NCBI GenBank assembly: GCA_009845505.1
Contig: VXZL01000022.1
Span: 1 to 11,566 of the forward strand
Direction: 5' to 3'
Source of the DNA: Candidatus Poribacteria bacterium
Lineage (GTDB): Bacteria; Poribacteria; WGA-4E; WGA-3G
DNA: 11,566 nt
Shown here: one piece after another, positions 1 through 6,120 of the stretch
Layout of the letters: each line of letters starts with the position of its first letter
How positions within the stretch are numbered: position 1 is the stretch's first letter
Notes under the pieces: generated by a model
What the model saw: only the letters and a program-made list of their open reading frames with translations
Told to the model about the DNA's origin: nothing
The model's database searches: none
Translations under genes and position numbers: made by a program

Positions 1-29
1 CTCGATACGTCTGCCAACCTGATACAAGA

Positions 30-58
30 GTTATACCACATTTTTGACTAAATGTCAA
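30..58 (-). promoter_or_regulatory. Leftward sigma70-like promoter at the window edge
   Basis: Read on the minus strand there is a perfect -35 TTGACA (complement of 53-58), a 17-base spacer and a -10 TATAAC (complement of 30-35, 5 of 6 consensus). It would drive a gene lying beyond the left edge of the window. With the hairpin at 94-113 just upstream it resembles the left end of an IS200/IS605 element, with the transposase gene off-window. The promoter match is seen directly; the IS link is inference. Confidence 0.55.
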
Positions 59-93
59 GTTTATTTTTACCACAAACGTTTGCCCGTTTACAT

Positions 94-113
94 CCCCAAG
101 CTAAAGCATGGGG
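94..113. repeat. Imperfect hairpin resembling an IS200/IS605 subterminal palindrome
   Basis: CCCCA (94-98) pairs with TGGGG (109-113). Inside are an A-A mismatch, a GC/GC pair of bases and a four-base TAAA loop. Hairpins of this form, a C-run and G-run stem with a short AT-rich tip followed by a T-rich or TTGAC flank, are typical recognition structures near the ends of IS200/IS605 elements. The leftward promoter at 30-58 supports a left end of an element extending off the window. No transposase is visible, so the assignment is tentative. Confidence 0.4.
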
Positions 114-227
114 TCTTGACGGGAAGATTGATAACAGACTTCAACAGGACAATCAAACCTAAACGTCAAAGATAGAAAAATATTCAACTTTACTGCTGAC
201 AGCCGCCCGCTGCCCACTGATAACTAT

Positions 228-256
228 TTGACGCATTTCTTGCTGTGTGCTAAACT
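228..256 (+). promoter_or_regulatory. Probable promoter of the first LamG gene
   Basis: TTGACG at 228-233 (5 of 6 to the -35 consensus) is followed by exactly 17 bases and TAAACT at 251-256 (4 of 6 to the -10). A transcript would begin near 263 and give a short leader of about 22 bases containing the strong Shine-Dalgarno GGAGGAGAGG just before the ATG at 285. The TATAAT-like string at 281-286 overlaps the start codon and cannot serve this gene. The rest of 1-284 shows no other gene. Confidence 0.45.
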
Positions 257-284
257 TGTATATCATCAAGGGAGGAGAGGTATA

Positions 285-1028
285 ATGAAACAGATATTTT
301 GGATCGCTATTATTACCGGCTTGTGCATAGTAACTGTTCCTCTTTCTGCGGATCTGTTAGATGATGCCGTTGGCATCTGGCTCTTCGATGAAGGTAAAGG
401 CGGTGTCGCTGCGGATACGTCGGGCAACGGGAACGATGGGGCAATTACGGGCGCGAAATGGGCAGAGGGCAAATTCGGCGGTGCCTTGGAATTTGAACCG
501 CCGCATGTTGTGACTGTTGAACCCTCTGATAGTCTCAATTTCAAAGATCAGATGACGATTGCAACGTGGGTCTATATGAACAAAGGGGTCTCCGATACCG
601 CTATTAGACGCAACGGTTCTTACCTATTGGAGGTCCAATCACTAACTGAACGAGTGCCAGGCGGTTATGTTTTTGGTATCTGGTCGGGAGGCGGTTTTAC
701 CGGCGGGGTGTGGGGAACATCTGTTATTGAACCTGAACAGTGGTATCACATCGTTGGACTCTACGATGGAAACGAGATGAAACTCTATGTAGACGGCACG
801 CTTGAATCTGCTGTTAAACAAGGCGGGGACGTAGATCAGGCGGGTGAACTACTTTTCGGTACTTTCGGTGGCGAGAAATTCCTCGGCAGATTGGACGAAG
901 TTATCTTCTTTAACCGCGGCATTACAGACGCAGAAGTTACAGAACTGATGAAAGGTGTGGAGGCAGTTCTACCCGTTTCACCCAACGGTTTACTCACAAC
1001 AACCTGGGGGCAACTCAAGAATCGTTGA
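285..1028 (+). CDS. Secreted LamG-domain (concanavalin A-like) protein
   Basis: A 247-residue exported protein. Residues 1-22 are a signal peptide (basic start, hydrophobic core, A-type cleavage near S21-A22). Residues about 29-215 form one LamG/concanavalin A-like jelly roll: the opening G-I-W-L-F-D-E-G strand, a D-x-S-G-N-G-N-D-G loop at 44-52, G-x-A-L-E-F at 66-70, Q-W-Y-H-I-V at 152-157, L-Y-V-D-G at 167-171 and G-R-L-D-E-V at 201-206. LamG domains bind glycans or proteins, or act as passive beta-sandwich modules; no catalytic residues are evident. The last 17 residues are set off from the domain and match the tails of the two other LamG proteins in this window. The ATG at 285 is chosen over an upstream in-frame start because it follows a strong Shine-Dalgarno and opens a good signal peptide. 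Ligand unknown. Confidence 0.88.
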   Translation: MKQIFWIAIITGLCIVTVPLSADLLDDAVGIWLFDEGKGGVAADTSGNGNDGAITGAKWAEGKFGGALEFEPPHVVTVEPSDSLNFKDQMTIATWVYMNKGVSDTAIRRNGSYLLEVQSLTERVPGGYVFGIWSGGGFTGGVWGTSVIEPEQWYHIVGLYDGNEMKLYVDGTLESAVKQGGDVDQAGELLFGTFGGEKFLGRLDEVIFFNRGITDAEVTELMKGVEAVLPVSPNGLLTTTWGQLKNR

Positions 1029-1033
1029 GTGCC

Positions 1034-1061
1034 TTGACACACCCCTTACGAGTGTTATCAT
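1034..1061 (+). promoter_or_regulatory. Sigma70-like promoter for the Uma2/PhyH/peroxiredoxin cluster
   Basis: A perfect TTGACA at 1034-1039, a 16-base spacer and TATCAT at 1056-1061 (5 of 6) lie only 5 bases after the stop of the preceding LamG gene. This is the best visible promoter for the rightward cluster starting at 1114 and may carry through to the SGNH hydrolase, since no stronger candidate stands out in the short gaps further on. No terminator is seen between the LamG stop and this site. Confidence 0.55.
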
Positions 1062-1113
1062 ATAAGAAATCCAAAAAATCACAATTCTTAAACATTGTAT
1101 CAAGAGGGACACC

Positions 1114-1704
1114 ATGGCAGACATGGAACTGAATCAATCAAGACTCACATCGCCAGCCTCACAGCACAATTTTCTGACAGCCGATGACTTGGCTAAGCAA
1201 CCGGAGGATGGGAGTCGCTATGAACTCGTGAAAGGAATACTCCGAAAAATGCCACCTGCTGGATTTGAGCACGGTATCTGCGCCGCTGAAATCGGAAGCA
1301 AACTTAACGTATATGTTAAAACGCATAAATTAGGATATGTATGCGGTGCCGAAACAGGTTTTAGGATTGCTCAAAACCCAGATACAGTGCGCGCCCCAGA
1401 TGCTGCCTTCGTTTGTCAGGCATCCATTGAACGGCAAGGCATTGTCAAAGGCTATTGGGAGGGAGCACCGGATTTAGCGGTTGAAGTCATTTCTCCCGGC
1501 GATACTTATGCTGAGGTTGCCGAAAAGGTGGAAGAGTGGTTAACTGCTGGTTGCAGGATGGTGTGGGTTATTAATCCACGTAGGGAAACTGTAGAGGTTC
1601 ATCGTCCGGATGCGGATTTCGCCATCCTACGTGGGAGCGATACACTTGACGGTAGTGATGTTGTTGAAGGATTCCGATGTCAGGTTCAAGATGTCTTCGC
1701 GTAA
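1114..1704 (+). CDS. Uma2 family endonuclease-like protein (DUF820)
   Basis: 196 residues, the usual length for the Uma2/DUF820 family, which adopts a PD-(D/E)xK restriction-endonuclease fold. Family landmarks are present: the R-Y-E-L-V-K-G-I strand at 35-42, A-P-D-A-A-F-V with the predicted metal ligand D96, L-A-V-E-V-I-S-P with E124, the helix E-K-V-E-E-W carrying K138, and the V-W-V-I-N-P strand at 150-155. The nuclease core (D96, E124, K138) looks intact. These proteins are highly multiplied in cyanobacteria and some uncultured phyla, and their physiological role is not settled. The ATG at 1114 follows an AGAGGGA ribosome site. The next gene starts 57 bases downstream on the same strand. 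No partner suggests a classical restriction system. Confidence 0.85.
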   Translation: MADMELNQSRLTSPASQHNFLTADDLAKQPEDGSRYELVKGILRKMPPAGFEHGICAAEIGSKLNVYVKTHKLGYVCGAETGFRIAQNPDTVRAPDAAFVCQASIERQGIVKGYWEGAPDLAVEVISPGDTYAEVAEKVEEWLTAGCRMVWVINPRRETVEVHRPDADFAILRGSDTLDGSDVVEGFRCQVQDVFA

Positions 1705-1761
1705 CTTAGGTGAACATCTGAGGTGCACCCAGTCGGCACAACGAATAAAGGAACGCTACTC

Positions 1762-2616
1762 ATGAAACAATGGCAACCAACATCTGCACAAAAAACACAA
1801 TACGAGACTGAAGGCTATTTTATCGAGCACAACGTTATCTCAGAGGACTTGGCAACACAACTCCGTGGTGTCATTCGCAACGTTCTTATGCTACCCAACG
1901 CTGGCGAGTTCGCCGATTACGATCCCATGGATCCGATGCAGGACTCACCAGAAGGACGTATCGCACGCTTTCGGAAACTCGCTAACTTTTGTGTCGAATC
2001 ACCACTGATATGGCACAACATTCATACCGGGCCCACAGTACTCAACATCGCACGCTATTTTCTTGGCGATAACATCATTGTGAAGTTCAACAGCTGCTTT
2101 TTGAAACCGGCGCACACAGGTGCAGCAACGCCGTGGCACCAAGACAATGGACTCTGGCGCGATGGCGATACGGAGTCTTTCAATATCTGGATACCCCTTG
2201 AACCCGCAACTCGGGAAAATGGATGCATGCAGTTCATTCCGGGTAGCCACAAAACTGAGGTTGTTGAACACGTCTTATATGCCGATAGCATTCATGGCGA
2301 AATTCCGCGCAAAGTCGTTCCGGGAATGATTAAAAAACACGGCGTACATCATATTGCGTTGGATACTGGAGATGCCGTCATTTGGCACAGTAGTATGTGG
2401 CATTACAGCCCACCGAATCCGAGTGAGAAGAGCCGTATTGCGATTGCTGGTGTCCTGACAAATCCAGAGATCACCAAGAAAAACAAACGCCACTTTCCTA
2501 ACGCCAAATGGGCGATGAAAAACGGTGAAATCTGCACACAATTTCCACCGGAACCCATTCCGAAGTGGATCGAAACTAACGCACCTTTTCAACCGTTTCC
2601 ACCCGCTAAGGACTAA
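1762..2616 (+). CDS. Phytanoyl-CoA dioxygenase (PhyH) family Fe(II)/2-oxoglutarate oxygenase
   Basis: 284 residues, a typical PhyH length. This family hydroxylates small organic substrates using O2 and 2-oxoglutarate in the cytoplasm. The cupin-like double-stranded beta helix is clear: W-H-Q-D with iron ligands H126 and D128, the G-C-M-Q-F-I-P-G-S-H-K strand at 154-164, the distal region D-A-V-I-W-H-S-S-M-W-H with probable third ligand H214, and R225 in the position expected to bind 2-oxoglutarate. The ATG at 1762 is preferred because AAAGGA lies about nine bases upstream; a GTG at 1723 in the same frame would add 13 unconvincing residues. It sits in a run of five same-strand genes with a sugar isomerase-like protein and an SGNH hydrolase, so a catabolic or modification role is likely. 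The substrate cannot be told from sequence; closeness to true phytanoyl-CoA oxygenases is not implied. Confidence 0.87.
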   Translation: MKQWQPTSAQKTQYETEGYFIEHNVISEDLATQLRGVIRNVLMLPNAGEFADYDPMDPMQDSPEGRIARFRKLANFCVESPLIWHNIHTGPTVLNIARYFLGDNIIVKFNSCFLKPAHTGAATPWHQDNGLWRDGDTESFNIWIPLEPATRENGCMQFIPGSHKTEVVEHVLYADSIHGEIPRKVVPGMIKKHGVHHIALDTGDAVIWHSSMWHYSPPNPSEKSRIAIAGVLTNPEITKKNKRHFPNAKWAMKNGEICTQFPPEPIPKWIETNAPFQPFPPAKD

Positions 2617-2620
2617 TACG

Positions 2621-2650
2621 ATGGCATCGAAGAAACCGAATATCGTCTGA
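2621..2650 (+). pseudogene. Nine-codon relic resembling the start of a sulfatase gene
   Basis: An ATG at 2621, with AAGGA at 2608-2612 inside the end of the PhyH gene, opens M-A-S-K-K-P-N-I-V and stops at TGA 2648-2650. The K-P-N-I-V string just after the start is the hallmark beginning of secreted or cytoplasmic arylsulfatase-type proteins, which continue into L-x-x-x-D-D. Nothing after the stop continues the sulfatase in any frame. It may be the scar of a sulfatase once coupled to the dioxygenase gene and removed by deletion, or simple chance, since it is only nine residues. A functional leader peptide is less likely. Confidence 0.3.
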
Positions 2651-2664
2651 AGGAGACGTGAAAC

Positions 2665-3309
2665 ATGAAATCCAAAGCGATAAGAACTCATCTCATAAAT
2701 CCGAAACGATATATCCCGTTCCTGAGTACCGGCAATTCAGTTGGTTTCTTAGTCATAGTGGCGGTCATTTCCTTATGTCTCGCTTGCGACAACGCCGAAC
2801 GGACGACACAAATTATAACCGCACCAGAGGAGGCAGCTGAGCAGCTTCCTCAGGGCGAAGGATTGGATATCGGTGCATTGGCACCTGATTTTTCGTTGCC
2901 AGATAGCAAAGGAAAGACCCACAATTTCTCGCAATATCGCGGACAGAATCTCGTCATTGTCTTCTACCGCACTGGCACCTGAGCCAATTGTCGTGCGCAG
3001 CTCGGTGAGTTGCAAGAAGGCTACGAAGACATCCAAGCCGAAGGCGCGGCACTCATAGCAATCAGCGCCGACCCACTAACGCTTGTTGACTCAACACGAA
3101 AGACTCTTAAAATCACGTATCCGCTGCTCGTGGATACAGACAAAGTGACAATTACCGCTTATAATGTTATTGATCCAAGCGACTCGGATATCGCGCGTGC
3201 AGCGACCTACATTATTAATCAGGAGGGTCGGGTCGCATCGAAATTTTTGGATGCTGTTGGAAATCGCACGGGTCCTGACCATATTCTCGCAGAACTAAAC
3301 GAATTATAA
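2665..3309 (+). CDS. Peroxiredoxin-like selenoprotein, membrane-anchored (in-frame TGA read as Sec)
   Basis: One gene of 214 residues read through TGA at 2980-2982. Residues 1-41 carry a long basic N-terminus, a hydrophobic stretch (25-40) and a lipobox-like end at C41 (S-L-C-L-A-C), suggesting a lipoprotein facing the periplasm. The AhpC/TSA-type thioredoxin fold begins with A-P-D-F-S-L-P-D (73-80), then V-I-V-F-Y-R (97-102), followed by T103-G-T-U106-A-N-C109. In peroxiredoxins this is the T-x-x-C site of the peroxidatic cysteine; here that residue is encoded by TGA and a resolving cysteine sits three residues later. Family sequence continues in the same frame: R-A-Q-L-G-E-L, A-I-S-A-D (60s of the second half), Y-P-L-L-V-D and T-Y-I-I-N-Q-E-G-R-V. 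Predicted role: peroxide or disulfide reduction. AAGGAG precedes the ATG. Alternatives are an inactivated gene or a sequencing error. Annotators without Sec support will report two fragments (2665-2982 and from TTG 3010). Confidence 0.8.
2976..3021 (+). promoter_or_regulatory. Candidate bacterial SECIS region around the in-frame TGA
   Basis: Two alternative folds can be drawn by eye. In one, CACC (2976-2979) and GAGC (2981-2984) pair with GCTCGGTG (3000-3007), leaving the T of the TGA as a bulge and a 15-base loop. In the other, GCC (2983-2985) pairs with GGC (3019-3021) and TTGT (2988-2991) with GCAA (3012-3015), placing the TGA just outside the base of an imperfect stem with a possible small apical loop near 2999-3004. 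Bacterial SECIS elements lie directly 3' of the UGA with an apical loop starting with G, so the second geometry is closer. No folding program was run; neither is proven. Confidence 0.4.
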
Positions 3310-3332
3310 ATTGCAAAAGGAGCCTATTTGCT

Positions 3333-4145
3333 ATGATTGATGTCTGCTTTTTTGCTGACGAAGTTTCTAAAACCGATTTTGAGGAAGCCATTAAGCTCGG
3401 CGTTGAAGCCGGTGCTAACACTGTTGAAGTCCGCGGCGGGGTTTGGGGTAAACATGTAACCGAAATCGACGATGACGATGTCCGCCGCGTTCAAGATGTA
3501 CTCAGCACTTATAATGTCCGAGTTGCCAGTGTTGGGTCGCCTTTCGGGAAATGCGCCATCGACGATCCCGAAGAGTATGATCAACACCGAAAGCACTTCG
3601 ACCGGATGGTGACCTTAGCACACGCCTTTGATACCGAAGTCATCCGTGGGTTTACGTTCTGGAATCCGAACCGCCGCATTAAAGGGGCACCGCGTCCAGA
3701 TATTAACGATTATATGGAGCGCATCGTAGAGAAACTCGCGCTTGTTGTTCCTGTGGCAGAAAGTGCTGACGTTACGCTCTGCTTTGAAAACGAAAGCGCG
3801 TGTCTCGCCGGCAGCTGCGAAGAGACTCGTGCTGTCATCAACGCGCTCGGAAATAGCCGAGCCCTCACCTCTTGTTGGGACATTAACAACGGGTTACACT
3901 GCGGAGAAAATCCCTTGCCGGAAGGGTACGCCCATATCAAAGGATTGGTGCGGCATGTGCATGTAAAACCGAACAGCGAAAAAAATCTTAATCCGATCGG
4001 CGACACAGAATTGACCTATGAGCAGATCTTGGAGACGTTAGCTGCTGACGGATTCACTGGTTCAGCAAGCATTGAACACTGGGGGCAACCCGAAGATATG
4101 TTGAAAGGTATACGGCAACTCCGCGCTGTCGTCGATGCAATGTAA
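3333..4145 (+). CDS. Sugar phosphate isomerase/epimerase family TIM-barrel protein
   Basis: 270 residues of the xylose isomerase-like (AP endonuclease family 2) TIM barrel, matching the usual length of 250-290. The four metal ligands expected of this superfamily can be placed: E152 in L-C-F-E-N-E, D183 in C-W-D-I-N-N-G, H210 in R-H-V-H-V-K, and E248 in S-I-E-H-W. W109-N-P-N-R lies in the substrate-facing part of the barrel. Members isomerise or epimerise sugars, inosose or hydroxypyruvate-type compounds in the cytoplasm; the exact substrate is not predictable here. The ATG at 3333 follows AAAAGGAG, 23 bases after the peroxiredoxin stop, and the next gene starts 26 bases on, consistent with one transcript. 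The pairing with a PhyH oxygenase recurs in planctomycete and poribacterial gene clusters, as known from general experience rather than checked here. Confidence 0.85.
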   Translation: MIDVCFFADEVSKTDFEEAIKLGVEAGANTVEVRGGVWGKHVTEIDDDDVRRVQDVLSTYNVRVASVGSPFGKCAIDDPEEYDQHRKHFDRMVTLAHAFDTEVIRGFTFWNPNRRIKGAPRPDINDYMERIVEKLALVVPVAESADVTLCFENESACLAGSCEETRAVINALGNSRALTSCWDINNGLHCGENPLPEGYAHIKGLVRHVHVKPNSEKNLNPIGDTELTYEQILETLAADGFTGSASIEHWGQPEDMLKGIRQLRAVVDAM

Positions 4146-4171
4146 GTACCCACAAATATAGGAGGAAAGCG

Positions 4172-5158
4172 ATGCAACTGAAGCCAGATGCGCCACAATT
4201 GACTTGGCAGGGAAGCGTCTCCCTACAGAAAACTGAAGACTGGGTGATGCCATGGCGGACACCGCACCCGATGCACGTTCTATTCCCGGAACCGCTCCTT
4301 GAACGCTCAGCAATGCCCGCAGGGGTTCGTATCAGCTTCCAGAGCAATACCACACGGGTTTCGGGCAATATTATGCCACAAAATGAAAGTGGTATACTTG
4401 ACCTCTGTTGTGACGGTGAAGTCGTAGCGTCGCTTGACCTAACACAGAAAGACAGCTTCAGCTTTGAAGGCTTGTCCAATGGGGAAAAACTGATTGAATT
4501 ATGGCTGCCGCAATTCGGACAGTTTCAACTCCGCAGCTTGGAGATAGATGACGGAGCGACTTTGGAGACGTTTACTGATACGCGACCTCGGTGGATAACT
4601 TATGGCAGCTCCATCACGCAGTGTCGGACAGCAGCATCACCCACACAGACGTGGCCAGCGATTGTTGCACGTGAAAGTGGTTTGAATTTAACCTGTCTCG
4701 GTTACGGCGGGCAGTGCCATCTCGATGCAATGGTGGCGCGAATGATTCGTGATTTACCTGCTGATTATATCTCAATGTGTCTGGGTATCAACATTCAAGG
4801 TGCGTCCAGTTTGGGACCGCGGGCGTTCCGTCCTGCGATTATCGGTGCGGTTCAAATTGTCCGTGAGAAGCACCCAGATATACCACTCGTCCTGATGTCC
4901 CCTATCTGCTCGCCACCGCGGGAGGCAACACCGAACGCCGTAGGATTCCATCTGAAAGGGATGCGTGAAGAGGTACAAGCGGCTGCCGAAGCTCTCCAAG
5001 CACACGGGGATAAGCACATCTATTACGTTGATGGGTTAAGTGTATTCGGGGCGGACTACGTTCATCTGCTTCCAGATGACCTACATCCCGATGCGGAAGG
5101 CTACCGAGTTATGGGTAAGAATTTCGTAACCGAAGTTGCCAGCAAATTCTTCGCATAA
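4172..5158 (+). CDS. SGNH/GDSL hydrolase with N-terminal jelly-roll domain
   Basis: 328 residues in two parts. Residues about 10-130 are beta-rich and look like the carbohydrate-esterase-type jelly roll that often precedes SGNH domains. Residues about 140-328 form the SGNH hydrolase: block I Y-G-S-S-I-T-Q with nucleophile S147, block II G-Y-G-G-Q (oxyanion glycine 179 or 180), block III C-L-G-I-N with N207, and block V D302-D-L-H305-P. All four blocks are intact, so it should be an active esterase or deacetylase; the middle D of GDSL is S, as in a known subgroup with G-S-S-I-T-Q. No signal peptide is visible, so it appears cytoplasmic. A textbook AGGAGG lies before the ATG. It closes the rightward cluster; the convergent region beyond contains palindromes that may end transcription. 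Substrate unknown, plausibly an acylated sugar. Confidence 0.86.
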   Translation: MQLKPDAPQLTWQGSVSLQKTEDWVMPWRTPHPMHVLFPEPLLERSAMPAGVRISFQSNTTRVSGNIMPQNESGILDLCCDGEVVASLDLTQKDSFSFEGLSNGEKLIELWLPQFGQFQLRSLEIDDGATLETFTDTRPRWITYGSSITQCRTAASPTQTWPAIVARESGLNLTCLGYGGQCHLDAMVARMIRDLPADYISMCLGINIQGASSLGPRAFRPAIIGAVQIVREKHPDIPLVLMSPICSPPREATPNAVGFHLKGMREEVQAAAEALQAHGDKHIYYVDGLSVFGADYVHLLPDDLHPDAEGYRVMGKNFVTEVASKFFA

Positions 5159-5212
5159 ATTCATTAGAGTTGGTGAGGTTAGGAAATCCTTAGATCCCGG
5201 ACGTTAATAAGT

Positions 5213-5237
5213 GTAGGCGCGCTGTGTAAAGCGCGCC
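5213..5237 (+). repeat. Palindromic repeat, copy 1 (possible terminator)
   Basis: GTA followed by a perfect 7-base stem, GGCGCGC (5216-5222) and GCGCGCC (5231-5237), around the loop TGTGTAAA. It lies 55 bases after the SGNH hydrolase stop and could end transcription, although only a weak TTATAG tail follows. It aligns with the minus strand of the palindrome at 5276-5299, with paired changes in the stem. The gap 5159-5359 contains no gene. Confidence 0.6.
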
Positions 5238-5275
5238 TTATAGTAGATATTAGAATTAATTGGACACTCTGCACC

Positions 5276-5299
5276 GGTGCGGTTACAAACCGCACCTAC
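5276..5299 (-). repeat. Palindromic repeat, copy 2, inverted
   Basis: A perfect 9-base stem, GGTGCGGTT (5276-5284) and AACCGCACC (5288-5296), closes a three-base loop. Read on the minus strand it starts GTAGG and holds TGTAA at the tip, as does the copy at 5213-5237. It lies about 60 bases beyond the end of the leftward LamG gene (stop at 5360-5362) and may serve that transcript as a terminator or processing stem; on the minus strand no T-run follows. Confidence 0.6.
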
Positions 5300-5359
5300 C
5301 GGGCCTGGGACGAAAGTGTATATTTATTTTTAGGATCTACCATAAAATATAGATGCCAC

Positions 5360-6118
5360 TTATTGGGCTTTCAGTCTTGCCCATGTAGTCGCCATTTTCC
5401 CTTTTGCGGAAACCTCCAAAGCGACCTCCCACCCCTCTTCAGCCAAGAGTTGAATGTCCTCTTCTTCTAATGCCACACCCTTTTTAGTGACAAAAACTTC
5501 ATCCAATCCGCCGATGAGGTTTTCGCTGCCCCAGCCACCGAACTTCAGAATAGCAGGACTATCCATAGTCGCGCCGACGTTCCGTTCTGTCTCTTTTTCG
5601 CCATTCACATACAAGGAAATAACACCTTTTCTGCGAACAGCGACGGTATGATGCCAACCGTTTCCAACAATATCGGTTTTACCGTCGTCAATATGCTGTC
5701 CGCCACCCTCAAAAATAAAAAAGCCGGTGTCCCTATCAATGCTTGAACTCATTGCCCAGAAACCGGCACCACCGTTCCGTTTGATGACGACATACGCGTC
5801 TTTATTCTCCGAGTTCATCCAACACCCGACGGTAAAGTCGTCATCCTCAAAGTTGAAAAGGTCGTTATGTTCAATAACGACGTATTTCGGGCTTCCATCG
5901 AATTCCAAGGCTTTGCCGAACTGTCCATCTATCCACTTGGGCCCGTCAAACTCTCCATCGTTTCCATTATCGGTGAGGTCTTTAACGACCTGTCCTTTAC
6001 CTTCATCAAAGAGCCACACACCAGCAAAATCGTCAAGATTAATTTCAGCGTTACCGAACGAGACAACTATAAGACTCATACAAATACTGCACAACATCAA
6101 ATACTTGACAGATCTCAT
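5360..6118 (-). CDS. Secreted LamG-domain protein
   Basis: 252 residues. A signal peptide spans 1-24 (basic start, hydrophobic 6-20, cleavage near F-G-N-A). One LamG domain follows: F-A-G-V-W-L-F-D-E-G at 31-40, D-N-G-N-D-G at 50-55, G-K-A-L-E-F-D-G at 68-75, F-T-V-G-C-W-M at 95-101, G-W-H-H-T-V-A at 154-160, L-Y-V-N-G at 169-173 and G-G-L-D-E-V at 203-208. The protein ends in the V-S-A-K-G-K-M-A-T-T-W-A-R-L-K tail shared by all three LamG proteins here. Its start lies two bases after the stop of the Gfo/Idh gene, and its Shine-Dalgarno (GGGGGA) overlaps the end of that gene, so translation is probably coupled. Expected outside the cytoplasmic membrane; ligand unknown. Confidence 0.87.
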   Translation of the reverse strand: MRSVKYLMLCSICMSLIVVSFGNAEINLDDFAGVWLFDEGKGQVVKDLTDNGNDGEFDGPKWIDGQFGKALEFDGSPKYVVIEHNDLFNFEDDDFTVGCWMNSENKDAYVVIKRNGGAGFWAMSSSIDRDTGFFIFEGGGQHIDDGKTDIVGNGWHHTVAVRRKGVISLYVNGEKETERNVGATMDSPAILKFGGWGSENLIGGLDEVFVTKKGVALEEEDIQLLAEEGWEVALEVSAKGKMATTWARLKAQ

Positions 6119-6120
6119 TT

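Noticed and set aside
281..286. TATAAT-like -10 box
   Set aside because: It overlaps the start codon at 285 directly after the Shine-Dalgarno, so it cannot be the promoter of this gene; a better pair lies at 228-256.
1114..1704. Uma2 protein as part of a restriction or defence system
   Set aside because: No methyltransferase, helicase or toxin partner is next to it; the neighbours are metabolic genes.
2665..3309. Peroxiredoxin as a pseudogene with a nonsense mutation or two separate genes
   Set aside because: The only stop falls precisely at the redox-active residue, the frame is unbroken, and the second half has no ribosome site or real start codon. Sec is the simpler reading, though a base error cannot be excluded from one sequence.
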